Assembly (NCBI GenBank): GCA_964230195.1
Contig: CAXRGH010000022.1
Location: forward strand, 1-15,479
Source of the DNA: CAXRGH01 sp964230195
Lineage (GTDB): Bacteria; Pseudomonadota; Gammaproteobacteria; Enterobacterales; Alteromonadaceae
Direction: 5' to 3'
Length of the DNA: 15,479 bases
Each line of letters starts with the position of its first letter. Position 1 is the first letter of the stretch. This document shows positions 1 to 7,177 of this stretch, in pieces. A program made the position numbers and the translations under genes. Below the pieces are notes generated by a model, which saw nothing but the letters and a program-made list of their open reading frames with translations, was not told where the DNA came from and searched no databases.

Positions 1-1551
1 TTAAGGGACGAAACTCCCCAAACATTGAAGCAAAACCCAAAAAGCGAGCTCTTGAATAGTCATTTGGAAAGCAAAGAGGGAAATGTTGAAAACGCTACGG
101 CTCGAACTCAATTGCTTTCAGAAGGTTTTGTGATTCAGTCTCCCTCTGATACGGATAAAGGGTTTTCCACGAGCGTTCCTGAAAATTTTGGCTCGTCATT
201 AAGCGATGAATCGAATATTGGTTTTTTTGAGTTGATGGTGAGTATGAAAGAGGTGTCGTTAGAGAAGGACAAGCAGATATCGAGTCAGCTTGATACTCCA
301 GCGGCAGATGAACAACTAGTGGAACTAGCAGCGGACAGCCAACAAGAGCAAATTGCTGTTAATAAATTACTGCAGCAATCAGGGGCTGTAGAAGAAAGCT
401 CAGAGAAAACCCCGAATATCCTCAATGTACAAGCGAGCAGTCCATTGGGATCTGTTGTTGGAGGAGACGCCACTCTTGCCACCACTGCACTTGAAGAGAC
501 TGTAGTGGCCATTGATGAAACAAATAGTGAAACCGCAGAGCCAACTCCGTTACATCCGGATGTTGAAGCATTCTTAATGACAGTGAATGCTGAAGTGAGC
601 GCCACTGTTAATAACACTATGCGTGTCGAAGAAACAGCTCTCAATAGCAATGTTGAAGCGATCCATTCAATGGATGATATGGAGCTTGCAAAGTTAAGTC
701 TTACGCCGTTGATGCAGCAACTTCAGCAGAGTGTTAACAAACTGAATCAAGCATATCAGAGTGCCAACCCGGAAACTCAAGCAGCAATTGCACAGCAAAT
801 GCATCGGTTACTTGGACAGCAAACAACCAAAGATGGGGCGCCGGTCATTGCGCCCAGTATCGAATGGTCAGAATCTGAACTGCCCCTGAAAATCGATGTA
901 CAACACGTGATAAAAGAAATCATGGCAATGCAAACTCAGGCTAAACAAGCCGATGGCAACCAAATGATTCCGCTGACCGGAGCACTTGGTCAGCTGATAC
1001 GAGAGCATCAGAATGCCAACGATCGCCTTGAAGCCTCATTACAATCATTGTCAGAAGAGGGGGTGACTGCCAAAAATGTGGCGTTAACTTCAAATACACA
1101 GCTAACAAGAGCGCCTTCTGATGTAGCAACTAATGTACTTCACCTGCAACGCTCGGATGCCCATAAAAAGCTAGCTGAAACAGTGAGTGTGATGATCAAT
1201 CAACGGCATTTATTGGCCGACATTCGTCTTGATCCTGCTGACTTAGGGATGATGCAAATTAAAGTCAACATGCAAGGAGAGCAAGCGCACATCAGTTTTG
1301 TAGTGCAATCTCAACAGACACAGCAGTTAATGGAGCAATCAATACAACGCTTAAGAGAGCTATTAACTAATCAAGGCGTTGATGTTGGTGATACGTTTGT
1401 GAGTCACGATGAGCAAGCGTTTGAGAATCAGCAACAAGAAGGCGGAGACGCCAATGGTGAGCTTGCATCAGAGAGTGAGCAAGCAGAGGAAGAAATGTCT
1501 GAAGTTGCTGTTCAAGTGGTTGATGACGGTAGGATTGATGACTTTGCCTAA
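1..1551 (+). CDS. fliK: Flagellar hook-length control protein FliK (5' partial)
   Basis: FliK is the secreted ruler that measures hook length and makes FlhB switch export from rod/hook to filament substrates. The frame is open from base 1, so the true start lies upstream; 516 residues are visible, ending at TAA 1549-1551. The first ~370 visible residues are low-complexity and rich in Glu, Gln, Ser, Thr and Ala, as expected for the unfolded ruler part. The C-terminal core (about visible residues 390-465) is the conserved hook-length domain: it has the LDPADLGMMQIKV signature followed by a Gln-rich amphipathic helix ending in RLRELLTNQGV. The tail is acidic, again usual for the family. A TTG at 25 could be read as a start but has no ribosome-binding site and nothing ends the frame before it. 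The identification rests on the C-terminal domain and on the following fliL-flhB genes. Confidence 0.93.
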   Translation, partial: LRDETPQTLKQNPKSELLNSHLESKEGNVENATARTQLLSEGFVIQSPSDTDKGFSTSVPENFGSSLSDESNIGFFELMVSMKEVSLEKDKQISSQLDTPAADEQLVELAADSQQEQIAVNKLLQQSGAVEESSEKTPNILNVQASSPLGSVVGGDATLATTALEETVVAIDETNSETAEPTPLHPDVEAFLMTVNAEVSATVNNTMRVEETALNSNVEAIHSMDDMELAKLSLTPLMQQLQQSVNKLNQAYQSANPETQAAIAQQMHRLLGQQTTKDGAPVIAPSIEWSESELPLKIDVQHVIKEIMAMQTQAKQADGNQMIPLTGALGQLIREHQNANDRLEASLQSLSEEGVTAKNVALTSNTQLTRAPSDVATNVLHLQRSDAHKKLAETVSVMINQRHLLADIRLDPADLGMMQIKVNMQGEQAHISFVVQSQQTQQLMEQSIQRLRELLTNQGVDVGDTFVSHDEQAFENQQQEGGDANGELASESEQAEEEMSEVAVQVVDDGRIDDFA

Positions 1552-1584
1552 ATGGCGCCAGATTATGACTTTTTTCAAGTAATA

Positions 1585-1618
1585 CAATAGTCGAATTTGG
1601 TAAAAGGCGTTACTATTG
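1585..1618. repeat. Inverted repeat in the fliK-fliL gap
   Basis: CAATAGT at 1585-1591 is matched by ACTATTG at 1612-1618, a perfect 7-base inverted repeat with a 20-base spacer. It lies in the 99-base gap that is the longest break in the fliK-flhB unit. It could be an operator half-site pair or a weak mRNA hairpin before fliL. An AT-rich repeat of this size is only mildly unexpected by chance, so function is not established. Confidence 0.25.
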
Positions 1619-1637
1619 GACATAAGTAGCGATTGAA

Positions 1638-1646
1638 GGGAGAGGG
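1638..1646 (+). promoter_or_regulatory. Ribosome-binding site deciding the fliL start
   Basis: The purine-rich GGGAGAGGG lies 4-12 bases before ATG 1651. It selects that ATG over the in-frame TTG at 1633, which precedes the site and would place it inside the gene. Confidence 0.75.
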
Positions 1647-1650
1647 CGTA

Positions 1651-2172
1651 ATGGCCGACGAAGAAGAGTTACAAATAGAAACGGGTGATAATAAAAAGAA
1701 GATTTTTATTTTTGCCGGTATTGCAACCGTGTTGTTGATTATCCTTGGTGTAGGGTTGTTTTTTGTTTTCTCGGGTGATGATGATGCTGATGCAGCACCC
1801 GTGGTTGCCATTGAAAGCGCGGAACCTGAAGAAGAAACACGAGAAGAGCAAGGCGCTGCCTATTATGTCGCAATGCCAAGACCCTTTGTATTTAATGTGC
1901 CGGGTCAAAAGCGGGAACGCTTAGTACAGATAAAAGTGCAACTGATGGTCAGGGGCGCAATAAATGAAGAAGCTGCTAAAACCCACATTCCTCTCATTGA
2001 AGGACGGTTATTAACAGTTTTCAGTCATGCGAATGCAGAAGACTTAGTCACAGAGGCCGGAAAAACGGCATTGCGTAAACAGTCATTGAGAGAGGTTCAA
2101 TTGGCTTTTCAGAATATTGAAGGACGAAAAGTGGTTGAACAGGTGTTGTTTACAGGCTTTGTTATGCAGTAG
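1651..2172 (+). CDS. fliL: Flagellar basal body-associated protein FliL
   Basis: FliL is a single-pass inner-membrane protein that sits around the MotAB/PomAB stator and supports torque and stator retention. The product is 173 residues. It has a short acidic cytoplasmic N terminus and a KKK anchor at residues 15-17. One hydrophobic membrane segment follows at about 18-40, then an acidic linker. The periplasmic domain starts near residue 70 with a YVAMPRPFVFN-like strand and ends in the expected FTGFVMQ. The start is ATG 1651, chosen because a strong GGGAGAGGG site lies just upstream; an in-frame TTG at 1633 would add six residues. It lies 99 bases after fliK and 31 before fliM, in the usual polar-flagellum gene order. 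The length fits the family. Confidence 0.95.
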   Translation: MADEEELQIETGDNKKKIFIFAGIATVLLIILGVGLFFVFSGDDDADAAPVVAIESAEPEEETREEQGAAYYVAMPRPFVFNVPGQKRERLVQIKVQLMVRGAINEEAAKTHIPLIEGRLLTVFSHANAEDLVTEAGKTALRKQSLREVQLAFQNIEGRKVVEQVLFTGFVMQ

Positions 2173-2203
2173 TTAAATGTGGTAGTGAAAGCGAGAAAAT
2201 ATT

Positions 2204-3268
2204 GTGAGTGATTTACTGTCCCAAGATGAAATTGATGCGCTACTCCATGGTGTTGATGAAGTAGAGGAAGAAGAAGTCAATGAGGCTGCTGCCGACGCGG
2301 ATGCCATTGAGTTCGATTTCTCCTCGCAAGATCGGATTGTACGTGGACGAATGCCAACGCTTGAAATTGTGAATGAGCGTTTTGCTCGTCACATGCGTGT
2401 GAGCTTGTTCAACATGATGCGACGTTCTGCAGAGGTGTCAATTAACGGGATACAAATGATTAAGTTTGGAGAGTACATCCACACCTTATTTGTTCCTACT
2501 AGCTTAAACATGGTGAGATTTCGTCCATTAAAAGGAACCGGCTTGATCACCATGGAAGCGCGTTTGGTGTTTATCCTGGTGGATAATTTCTTTGGTGGTG
2601 ACGGTCGTTATCATGCAAAAATTGAAGGCCGTGAATTTACACCCACGGAGCGTCGAATCATTCAAATGCTACTCAAACTTATTTTTGAGGATTACAAAGA
2701 GGCATGGGCGCCAGTCATGGATGTGTCTTTTGAATACCTTGACTCAGAGGTGAACCCTGCAATGGCCAACATTGTCAGTCCGACAGAAGTTGTTGTGATC
2801 AGTTCCTTCCACATTGAGCTCGATGGCGGTGGCGGTGATTTTCATGTGGCGCTACCGTATTCCATGCTAGAACCGATACGCGAACTGCTGGATGCAGGGG
2901 TTCAAAGTGATAAAGAAGACACCGACTTGAGATGGAGTAAAGCACTGCGGGATGAAATGATGGATGTTAAAGTTGATATGCACGCATCGTTGATGGACAT
3001 TGACTTACCGCTTTCAAAGGTTATGGAATTGAAAGATGGGGATATTATTCCAATTGAGCTCCCTGAAACGGTGACACTATTTATTGAAGACCTACCCAGC
3101 TTTAGAGCAAAAATGGGACGTTCAAGAGATAACGTGGCACTACAAATTGCAGAAAAAATTAAACGTCCAGTATCCGTGAAATCAGAACTTCAGCTCCTCA
3201 CAAAAGGTGGGCGACGAATTTATTCTGACGCTGAGTTACGTGGGCTAGAAGACGATTTTGATATTTAA
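2204..3268 (+). CDS. fliM: Flagellar motor switch protein FliM
   Basis: FliM forms the middle of the cytoplasmic C-ring; it binds CheY-P and, with FliG and FliN, sets rotation direction. The 354-residue product begins with the CheY-P docking motif LSQDEIDALLHGV (residues 5-17), then an acidic linker. The CheC-like middle domain (about 45-230) contains the FliG-contacting GGxG loop as GGDG at 131-134. A C-terminal SpoA domain follows (about 260-345). The start is GTG 2204, fixed by the conserved MSDLLSQDEID N terminus; the upstream GCGAG is only a modest ribosome site. It lies 31 bases after fliL and 26 before fliN, its partner in the ring. The docking motif is worth comparing with the CheZ tail and with the CheA linker repeats further along this window. 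Confidence 0.98.
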   Translation: MSDLLSQDEIDALLHGVDEVEEEEVNEAAADADAIEFDFSSQDRIVRGRMPTLEIVNERFARHMRVSLFNMMRRSAEVSINGIQMIKFGEYIHTLFVPTSLNMVRFRPLKGTGLITMEARLVFILVDNFFGGDGRYHAKIEGREFTPTERRIIQMLLKLIFEDYKEAWAPVMDVSFEYLDSEVNPAMANIVSPTEVVVISSFHIELDGGGGDFHVALPYSMLEPIRELLDAGVQSDKEDTDLRWSKALRDEMMDVKVDMHASLMDIDLPLSKVMELKDGDIIPIELPETVTLFIEDLPSFRAKMGRSRDNVALQIAEKIKRPVSVKSELQLLTKGGRRIYSDAELRGLEDDFDI

Positions 3269-3294
3269 CGATTGAGTGAAATGAGAGGAATGCT

Positions 3295-3714
3295 ATGAGT
3301 ACTGAAAACGAAGGTGGCATGGACGATTGGGCAGAAGCAATGGCTGAACAAGAAGGTCAAGAAAAAAGCGTTGATATGGGCGCTAATGAAATGGAAGTTC
3401 AAGTTGCTGAGCTAGATGAACTGCAAGACGCTCAACCACTGTCTGACGATCAGCATCGTAAACTCGATACCATATTGGATATACCTGTGACTATTTCGAT
3501 GGAAGTGGGACGCAGTAACATCAGTATTAGAAACTTATTACAACTAAACCAAGGGTCGGTGGTGGAACTCGACAGAGTTGCCGGTGAGCCATTGGATGTA
3601 TTAGTGAATGGTACTTTGATAGCGCATGGTGAAGTCGTTGTGGTAAACGACAAATTCGGTATTCGACTAACAGATGTGATCAGCCAAATTGAACGTATCA
3701 AGAAATTACGCTAA
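3295..3714 (+). CDS. fliN: Flagellar motor switch protein FliN
   Basis: FliN forms the base of the C-ring and binds the export ATPase complex through FliH. The 139-residue protein has an acidic, Glu/Met/Gln-rich N-terminal extension (about 1-50). The SpoA/FliMN_C domain follows, recognisable by DIPVTISMEVGRSNISIRN and then a strand-rich stretch with LLQLNQGSVVELDR and a closing NDKFGIRLTDVIS. Length matches the roughly 137 residues of enterobacterial FliN. ATG 3295 is preceded by GAGAGGA at a good distance. Its 3' end overlaps the likely fliO start by 26 bases, suggesting translational coupling. Assignment is firm from the domain and from its place directly after fliM. Confidence 0.97.
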   Translation: MSTENEGGMDDWAEAMAEQEGQEKSVDMGANEMEVQVAELDELQDAQPLSDDQHRKLDTILDIPVTISMEVGRSNISIRNLLQLNQGSVVELDRVAGEPLDVLVNGTLIAHGEVVVVNDKFGIRLTDVISQIERIKKLR

Positions 3715-4099
3715 GGCGAGCGTGCTAGCCGCGGGGCTGCTTGCATGGCAGTCCCCCGCTTACGCACAAGACCCAAACGATGCTTTGCTACCAGTCGCTT
3801 TGTCCTTAATGGTGGTGGTAGCCCTCATTTTTGGAGTTGGTTATGTGATGCGACGCCTCAATGTGGTGGGGCACGGCAGCAAACAGATGCAAGTGGTTGC
3901 TTCATTGATGGTGGGAACACGTGAACGTGTTGTCGTAGTGAAAGTAGGTGATGAGCAACACTTGTTGGGTATCACACCAAACAGTATCAACAGCTTGGGA
4001 CGTTTAGACACCCAGCTTGAAGTGGACTCACAAGCTGCAACCAATCCCCTTTTTAGCCGCATGCTTTCGGCCAAGATGAATACCAATAAAAGTGAATAG
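3689..4099 (+). CDS. fliO: Flagellar biosynthetic protein FliO
   Basis: FliO is a small membrane chaperone that helps assemble the FliP ring of the export gate and is the least conserved gate-related protein. Read from TTG 3689 the product is 136 residues. It has a basic N terminus, a hydrophobic core and an SPAYA|Q cleavage site near residue 26. A single membrane segment follows at about 33-54 (PVALSLMVVVALIFGVGYVM), then an RR anchor and a cytoplasmic domain with the family pattern VVASLMVGTRERVVVVKVGDEQ. The start is uncertain. TTG 3689 overlaps fliN by 26 bases, has no clear ribosome site, but gives a proper signal-peptide N terminus. GTG 3722, preceded by AAGGCGAG, gives a signal peptide lacking its positive end. 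No other start codon lies between them. Position between fliN and fliP supports the call. Confidence 0.88.
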   Translation: MNVSRNYAKASVLAAGLLAWQSPAYAQDPNDALLPVALSLMVVVALIFGVGYVMRRLNVVGHGSKQMQVVASLMVGTRERVVVVKVGDEQHLLGITPNSINSLGRLDTQLEVDSQAATNPLFSRMLSAKMNTNKSE

Positions 4100-4103
4100 T
4101 TGA

Positions 4104-4853
4104 ATGATAAAATGGATGTTAGTGGTTGTTGCAGTTGCACTTGCAATCGTCGCACCGGAAGTAAGCGCAAACACTGGATTTGAAGCCGTTAAAGTCACTA
4201 CAAATCCTGATGGCACGCAAAGCTACAGCATGACGCTGCAAGTGCTGGCATTGATGACGGCATTGAGCCTCATTCCAGCGTTCATTTTAATGATGACTTC
4301 TTTCACTCGCATTATTGTAGTGATGTCTATCCTCCGCCAAGCGCTGGGACTTCAACAAGCACCATCAAACCAAGTGCTAATTGGTATCAGTTTATTTTTG
4401 ACCATGTTTATTATGGCTCCCGTGTTTGACAAGATGAACGAAACCGCCTTGCAACCTTACCTCAAAGAAGAAATGAATCTCATGCAAGCCTTTGAAGCTG
4501 CAAAGCAACCGATGCGGGCATTTATGCTTTCCCAAACTCGCATCAAAGATTTGGAAACTTTTGTTGAGATTGCCAATATGTCTGATCAATTCCAAGAGCC
4601 CGAAGAAGTACCAATGTCAATCCTGATACCGGCGTTTGTTACCAGCGAGTTGAAGACCGCATTCCAAATTGGCTTTATGATTTTTATTCCATTTTTGATT
4701 CTAGATTTGGTGGTAGCGTCGGTACTCATGTCCATGGGTATGATGATGTTGTCACCCATGATCGTCTCACTGCCATTCAAGTTAATGTTGTTTGTTATGG
4801 TGGATGGCTGGAACTTGGTGTTTGGTACACTTGCAAATAGCTTCGGCTTGTAG
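4104..4853 (+). CDS. fliP: Flagellar export gate protein FliP
   Basis: FliP is the pentamer at the core of the FliP5Q4R1 export gate in the MS ring. The 249-residue product begins with a cleavable signal peptide (residues 1-22, APEVSA|N), characteristic of FliP. Membrane segments follow near 45-68 and 85-105, then a soluble loop with EEVPMSILIPAFVTSELKTAF, and two more segments near 185-208 and 214-235. The MSMGMMMLSP stretch contains three consecutive methionines (213-215), matching the methionine gasket known to seal the closed channel in the family. The end (VDGWNLVFGTLANSF) is typical. ATG 4104 lies four bases after the fliO stop, so translation is probably coupled; the ribosome site is weak. 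Confidence 0.98.
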   Translation: MIKWMLVVVAVALAIVAPEVSANTGFEAVKVTTNPDGTQSYSMTLQVLALMTALSLIPAFILMMTSFTRIIVVMSILRQALGLQQAPSNQVLIGISLFLTMFIMAPVFDKMNETALQPYLKEEMNLMQAFEAAKQPMRAFMLSQTRIKDLETFVEIANMSDQFQEPEEVPMSILIPAFVTSELKTAFQIGFMIFIPFLILDLVVASVLMSMGMMMLSPMIVSLPFKLMLFVMVDGWNLVFGTLANSFGL

Positions 4854-4861
4854 GGGGAATA

Positions 4862-5131
4862 ATGTCACCAGAAGCCTTCATGGACATATTACGCGACGCC
4901 CTTGGCATGGTCGTGTTGTTGGTGTCTGCCATTGTATTGCCGAGTCTGTTTATTGGCTTGGTGGTTGCGGTGTTCCAAGCTGCTACCTCTATTAATGAAC
5001 AAACCCTGAGTTTCTTACCTCGCTTGATTGTCACGTTATTGGCACTTATCTGGGGAGGTAATTGGATGGTGGGTAAGCTCATGGACTTTACCATCGATAT
5101 GTTTGCTCGAATTTCTCAGGTGGTTGGGTAG
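4862..5131 (+). CDS. fliQ: Flagellar export gate protein FliQ
   Basis: FliQ forms the outer helical hairpins of the FliPQR gate. The product is 89 residues, the family's usual size. It has two hydrophobic helices (about 14-40 and 52-75) joined by the conserved loop QAATSINEQTLSFLPRL, which is highly characteristic of FliQ/SctS. The segment after it (WGGNWMVGKLMDF) is also typical. ATG 4862 follows the purine-rich TAGGGGGAAT, of which TAG is the fliP stop, giving an 8-base gap and a strong ribosome-binding site. Confidence 0.97.
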   Translation: MSPEAFMDILRDALGMVVLLVSAIVLPSLFIGLVVAVFQAATSINEQTLSFLPRLIVTLLALIWGGNWMVGKLMDFTIDMFARISQVVG

Positions 5132-5140
5132 CCTGCTGTG

Positions 5141-5923
5141 ATGGAGTTTCAAACGGCTGACATCATGCAATTCATTGCTGATCTGATGCTGCCTTTCATG
5201 CGGCTCTCCGCCATGTTTGTGGTGATGGTTGGCTTTGGCGCCCGAACAGTTCCTGTGATGGTCAGAACGTTTCTGACACTGATCATTGCGATGCTTATTT
5301 TGCCTTTTGTTCCTCCCGTTGAAGTACCTGAAATTGTCTCGGTACCTACCTTTATATTGATTATTAAAGAATTGATTATTGGTGTTGCCATTGGTTTTAT
5401 TTCTACCATGGTATTGATGACGTTTGTTGTTGCTGGGCAGATTGTCGCCATGCAAACCGGTTTGGGCTTTGCCTCTATTGTGGATCCGGTCAATGGCTTA
5501 AACGTGACGGCAGTCGGGCAGTTCTACTTGATTTTGGCCACCTTAATGTTTTGGAGCTTTGATGGTCACCTGTCTATGATAAGAATGATAGTCATGAGTT
5601 TTGAGGCGTTGCCTGTGAATCACGATTGGTGGCCGGCCATTAACTACTACAAAGTGGCAAGTTGGGGCGCTTGGATGTTTATTGTCGCGGTGACTCTGTC
5701 ACTTGCGCCAATTGTAGCGCTATTAGCGGTGAATTTAGCGTTTGGCGTCATGAGTAAAGCTGCACCCCAATTAAACGTATTCACCTTAGGTTTTTCTATT
5801 GCACAGATCACGGGATTGACTATGATTTGGTTAACCCTAGGTAACTTTGCCAGCCACTTTGAAGCTCAGTGGCAACGTGCCCAGCAATTGATGTGTGAAT
5901 TGCTGCAGATATGCAGTGTATAG
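5141..5923 (+). CDS. fliR: Flagellar export gate protein FliR
   Basis: FliR is the single subunit that completes the FliP5Q4R1 spiral and provides the plug of the export channel. The product is 260 residues, within the family's 255-265 range. It is very hydrophobic, with five or six membrane segments. It has the family motifs GFGARTVP near the first loop, GLGFASIVDP in the centre, and APQLNVFTLGFSI before the last segment. GTG 5138 sits immediately in front of ATG 5141, so the protein could begin one residue earlier; I chose the ATG. It lies 9 bases after fliQ and 9 before flhB, the invariant order fliP-fliQ-fliR-flhB. Confidence 0.96.
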   Translation: MEFQTADIMQFIADLMLPFMRLSAMFVVMVGFGARTVPVMVRTFLTLIIAMLILPFVPPVEVPEIVSVPTFILIIKELIIGVAIGFISTMVLMTFVVAGQIVAMQTGLGFASIVDPVNGLNVTAVGQFYLILATLMFWSFDGHLSMIRMIVMSFEALPVNHDWWPAINYYKVASWGAWMFIVAVTLSLAPIVALLAVNLAFGVMSKAAPQLNVFTLGFSIAQITGLTMIWLTLGNFASHFEAQWQRAQQLMCELLQICSV

Positions 5924-5932
5924 GAGGTCGGC

Positions 5933-7063
5933 ATGGCAGATTCCGATTCCGGCGAAAAAACAGAAGAACCCACGGCCAAAAAACTTGAAAAATCCCGAGA
6001 GGAAGGCCAACTTCCCCGATCCAAAGAATTGTCAACAGCACTCATTTTGGTGGCCAGTGCGTGTGCATTGCTGTTAATTGGAGAAACCATCGCAAAAGCG
6101 CTGTTGGATATTATGCGTCGGGGTTTCACTTTATCTCGTGACCAAGTACACGACACTAACCATATGTTTCAATATTTGGGCTCAGTTTTGTCTGATCTCG
6201 CATTTCCCATGCTAATTTTCTTGGTGATAGGCGTGATTGCGGGTATCTATGGAAACCTTGCCATCGGGGGCTTTAACTTTTCGTGGAAAGCCGCAAGTCC
6301 AAAAGCAAGTAAAATGAACCCGCTGTCTGGCTTTAAGCGAATGTTTGGATTGAATGGTTTAGTCGAATTGTTAAAAGGAATTGCAAAAGTCGCTGTCGTA
6401 GCCGTTTCGTCTTGGTTTGCCCTTAGTTTTTTTCAAGACCAAGCACTGAGCTTAGACCAAGAGCTATTTCCACTCAATTTCGCCCATGCCATGGATCTTC
6501 TGGCCATTATATTTACCATCATGTGTTGTTCGTTAATCCCTATTGTTTTAATTGATGTGCCTTATCAAAAATATAAACACAACAAAGAACTGAAAATGAC
6601 CAAGCAAGAGGTTAAAGACGAGCATAAAAATACTGAGGGTAATCCTGAAATCAAAGGGCGTCAGCGTCGGATACAACATGAAGCCTCTCAGCGTAGGATG
6701 ATGCAAGATGTACCAACCGCCGATGTTGTGGTCACTAACCCGACTCACTTTTCTGTGGCGCTCAAATATGATCGTAAAGGTGCAGGGGCCCCGATTGTGG
6801 TGGCCAAAGGAGGCGATGAAATGGCATTCCATATCCGTAAAATCGCAAAAGCTCACGATGTAACTGTGTTATCAACACCGCCATTAGCACGTTCACTGTT
6901 CCACACAACTGAGGTTGGTGACGAAATTCCAGAAGCGCTATTTATGGCCGTCGCTCAAGTACTCGCCTATGTATTTCAAATGCAAGCGTTTGCACAGGGC
7001 AACGCTGAGCGTCCATCACCATTAACCAAGAACCTGCCTATCCCGCGAGATTTACGTTACTAA
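5933..7063 (+). CDS. flhB: Flagellar export specificity protein FlhB
   Basis: FlhB wraps the base of the FliPQR gate and switches export from hook to filament substrates after contact with FliK. The 376-residue product starts with the charged GEKTEEPTAKKLEKSREEG stretch typical of FlhB. Four membrane segments follow (about 33-52, 90-112, 140-165 and 185-210), then a basic linker and the cytoplasmic domain. The self-cleavage motif NPTH is at residues 269-272, the same numbering as in enterobacterial FlhB, so cleavage between N269 and P270 is expected. ATG 5933 follows TAGGAGGTCG, an excellent ribosome site overlapping the fliR stop. It is the last gene of the first unit; a 114-base gap and a new promoter follow. 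Confidence 0.98.
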   Translation: MADSDSGEKTEEPTAKKLEKSREEGQLPRSKELSTALILVASACALLLIGETIAKALLDIMRRGFTLSRDQVHDTNHMFQYLGSVLSDLAFPMLIFLVIGVIAGIYGNLAIGGFNFSWKAASPKASKMNPLSGFKRMFGLNGLVELLKGIAKVAVVAVSSWFALSFFQDQALSLDQELFPLNFAHAMDLLAIIFTIMCCSLIPIVLIDVPYQKYKHNKELKMTKQEVKDEHKNTEGNPEIKGRQRRIQHEASQRRMMQDVPTADVVVTNPTHFSVALKYDRKGAGAPIVVAKGGDEMAFHIRKIAKAHDVTVLSTPPLARSLFHTTEVGDEIPEALFMAVAQVLAYVFQMQAFAQGNAERPSPLTKNLPIPRDLRY

Positions 7064-7083
7064 CAGTGTCGGGTGGCTGTAAA

Positions 7084-7105
7084 TTCACCAGTTAGCTCAG
7101 GTGAA
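7084..7105. repeat. Short inverted repeat upstream of the flhA promoter
   Basis: TTCACC at 7084-7089 and GGTGAA at 7100-7105 form a perfect 6-base inverted repeat with a 10-base spacer. It is centred about 32 bases upstream of the -24 element of the flhA promoter. No T-run follows, so it is not a terminator. It could be part of a binding site for the sigma-54 activator (FlrC/FleR type) or a chance match; a repeat this short is expected about once in such a gap. Confidence 0.3.
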
Positions 7106-7124
7106 GGAGACGCTATCGTTTGGA

Positions 7125-7140
7125 TGGCATGTTGTTTGCA
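7125..7140 (+). promoter_or_regulatory. Sigma-54 (RpoN) promoter of the flhA operon
   Basis: TGGCAT (7125-7130), five bases, then TTGCA (7136-7140) matches the RpoN consensus TGGCAC-N5-TTGCA at all key bases except the last of the first box. The essential GG (7126-7127) and GC (7138-7139) are exactly 10 bases apart. Transcription would begin around 7150, about 27 bases before ATG 7178. It lies in the largest gap of the window. In Vibrio and Pseudomonas the flhA operon is RpoN- and FlrC/FleR-dependent, which agrees with this site. Confidence 0.85.
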
Positions 7141-7177
7141 TTTCTGTTGCTGAAGTGTCAAGAATTAGTGAGCACCA

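Noticed and set aside
285..650. 121-codon open frame on the - strand within fliK
   Set aside because: The product is Ser/Ala/Thr-rich, a simple reflection of the low-complexity fliK coding strand, with no independent support.
1553..1575. Palindrome TGGCGCCA followed by six T's after fliK, as a possible terminator
   Set aside because: The palindrome has no loop and can form only about a three-pair stem, and nine bases separate it from the T-run; it does not look like an intrinsic terminator.
5036..5493. Overlapping - strand open frames opposite fliQ and fliR
   Set aside because: The products are His/Asn/Lys- or Thr/Met-rich antisense translations of hydrophobic membrane segments, with no start signals.
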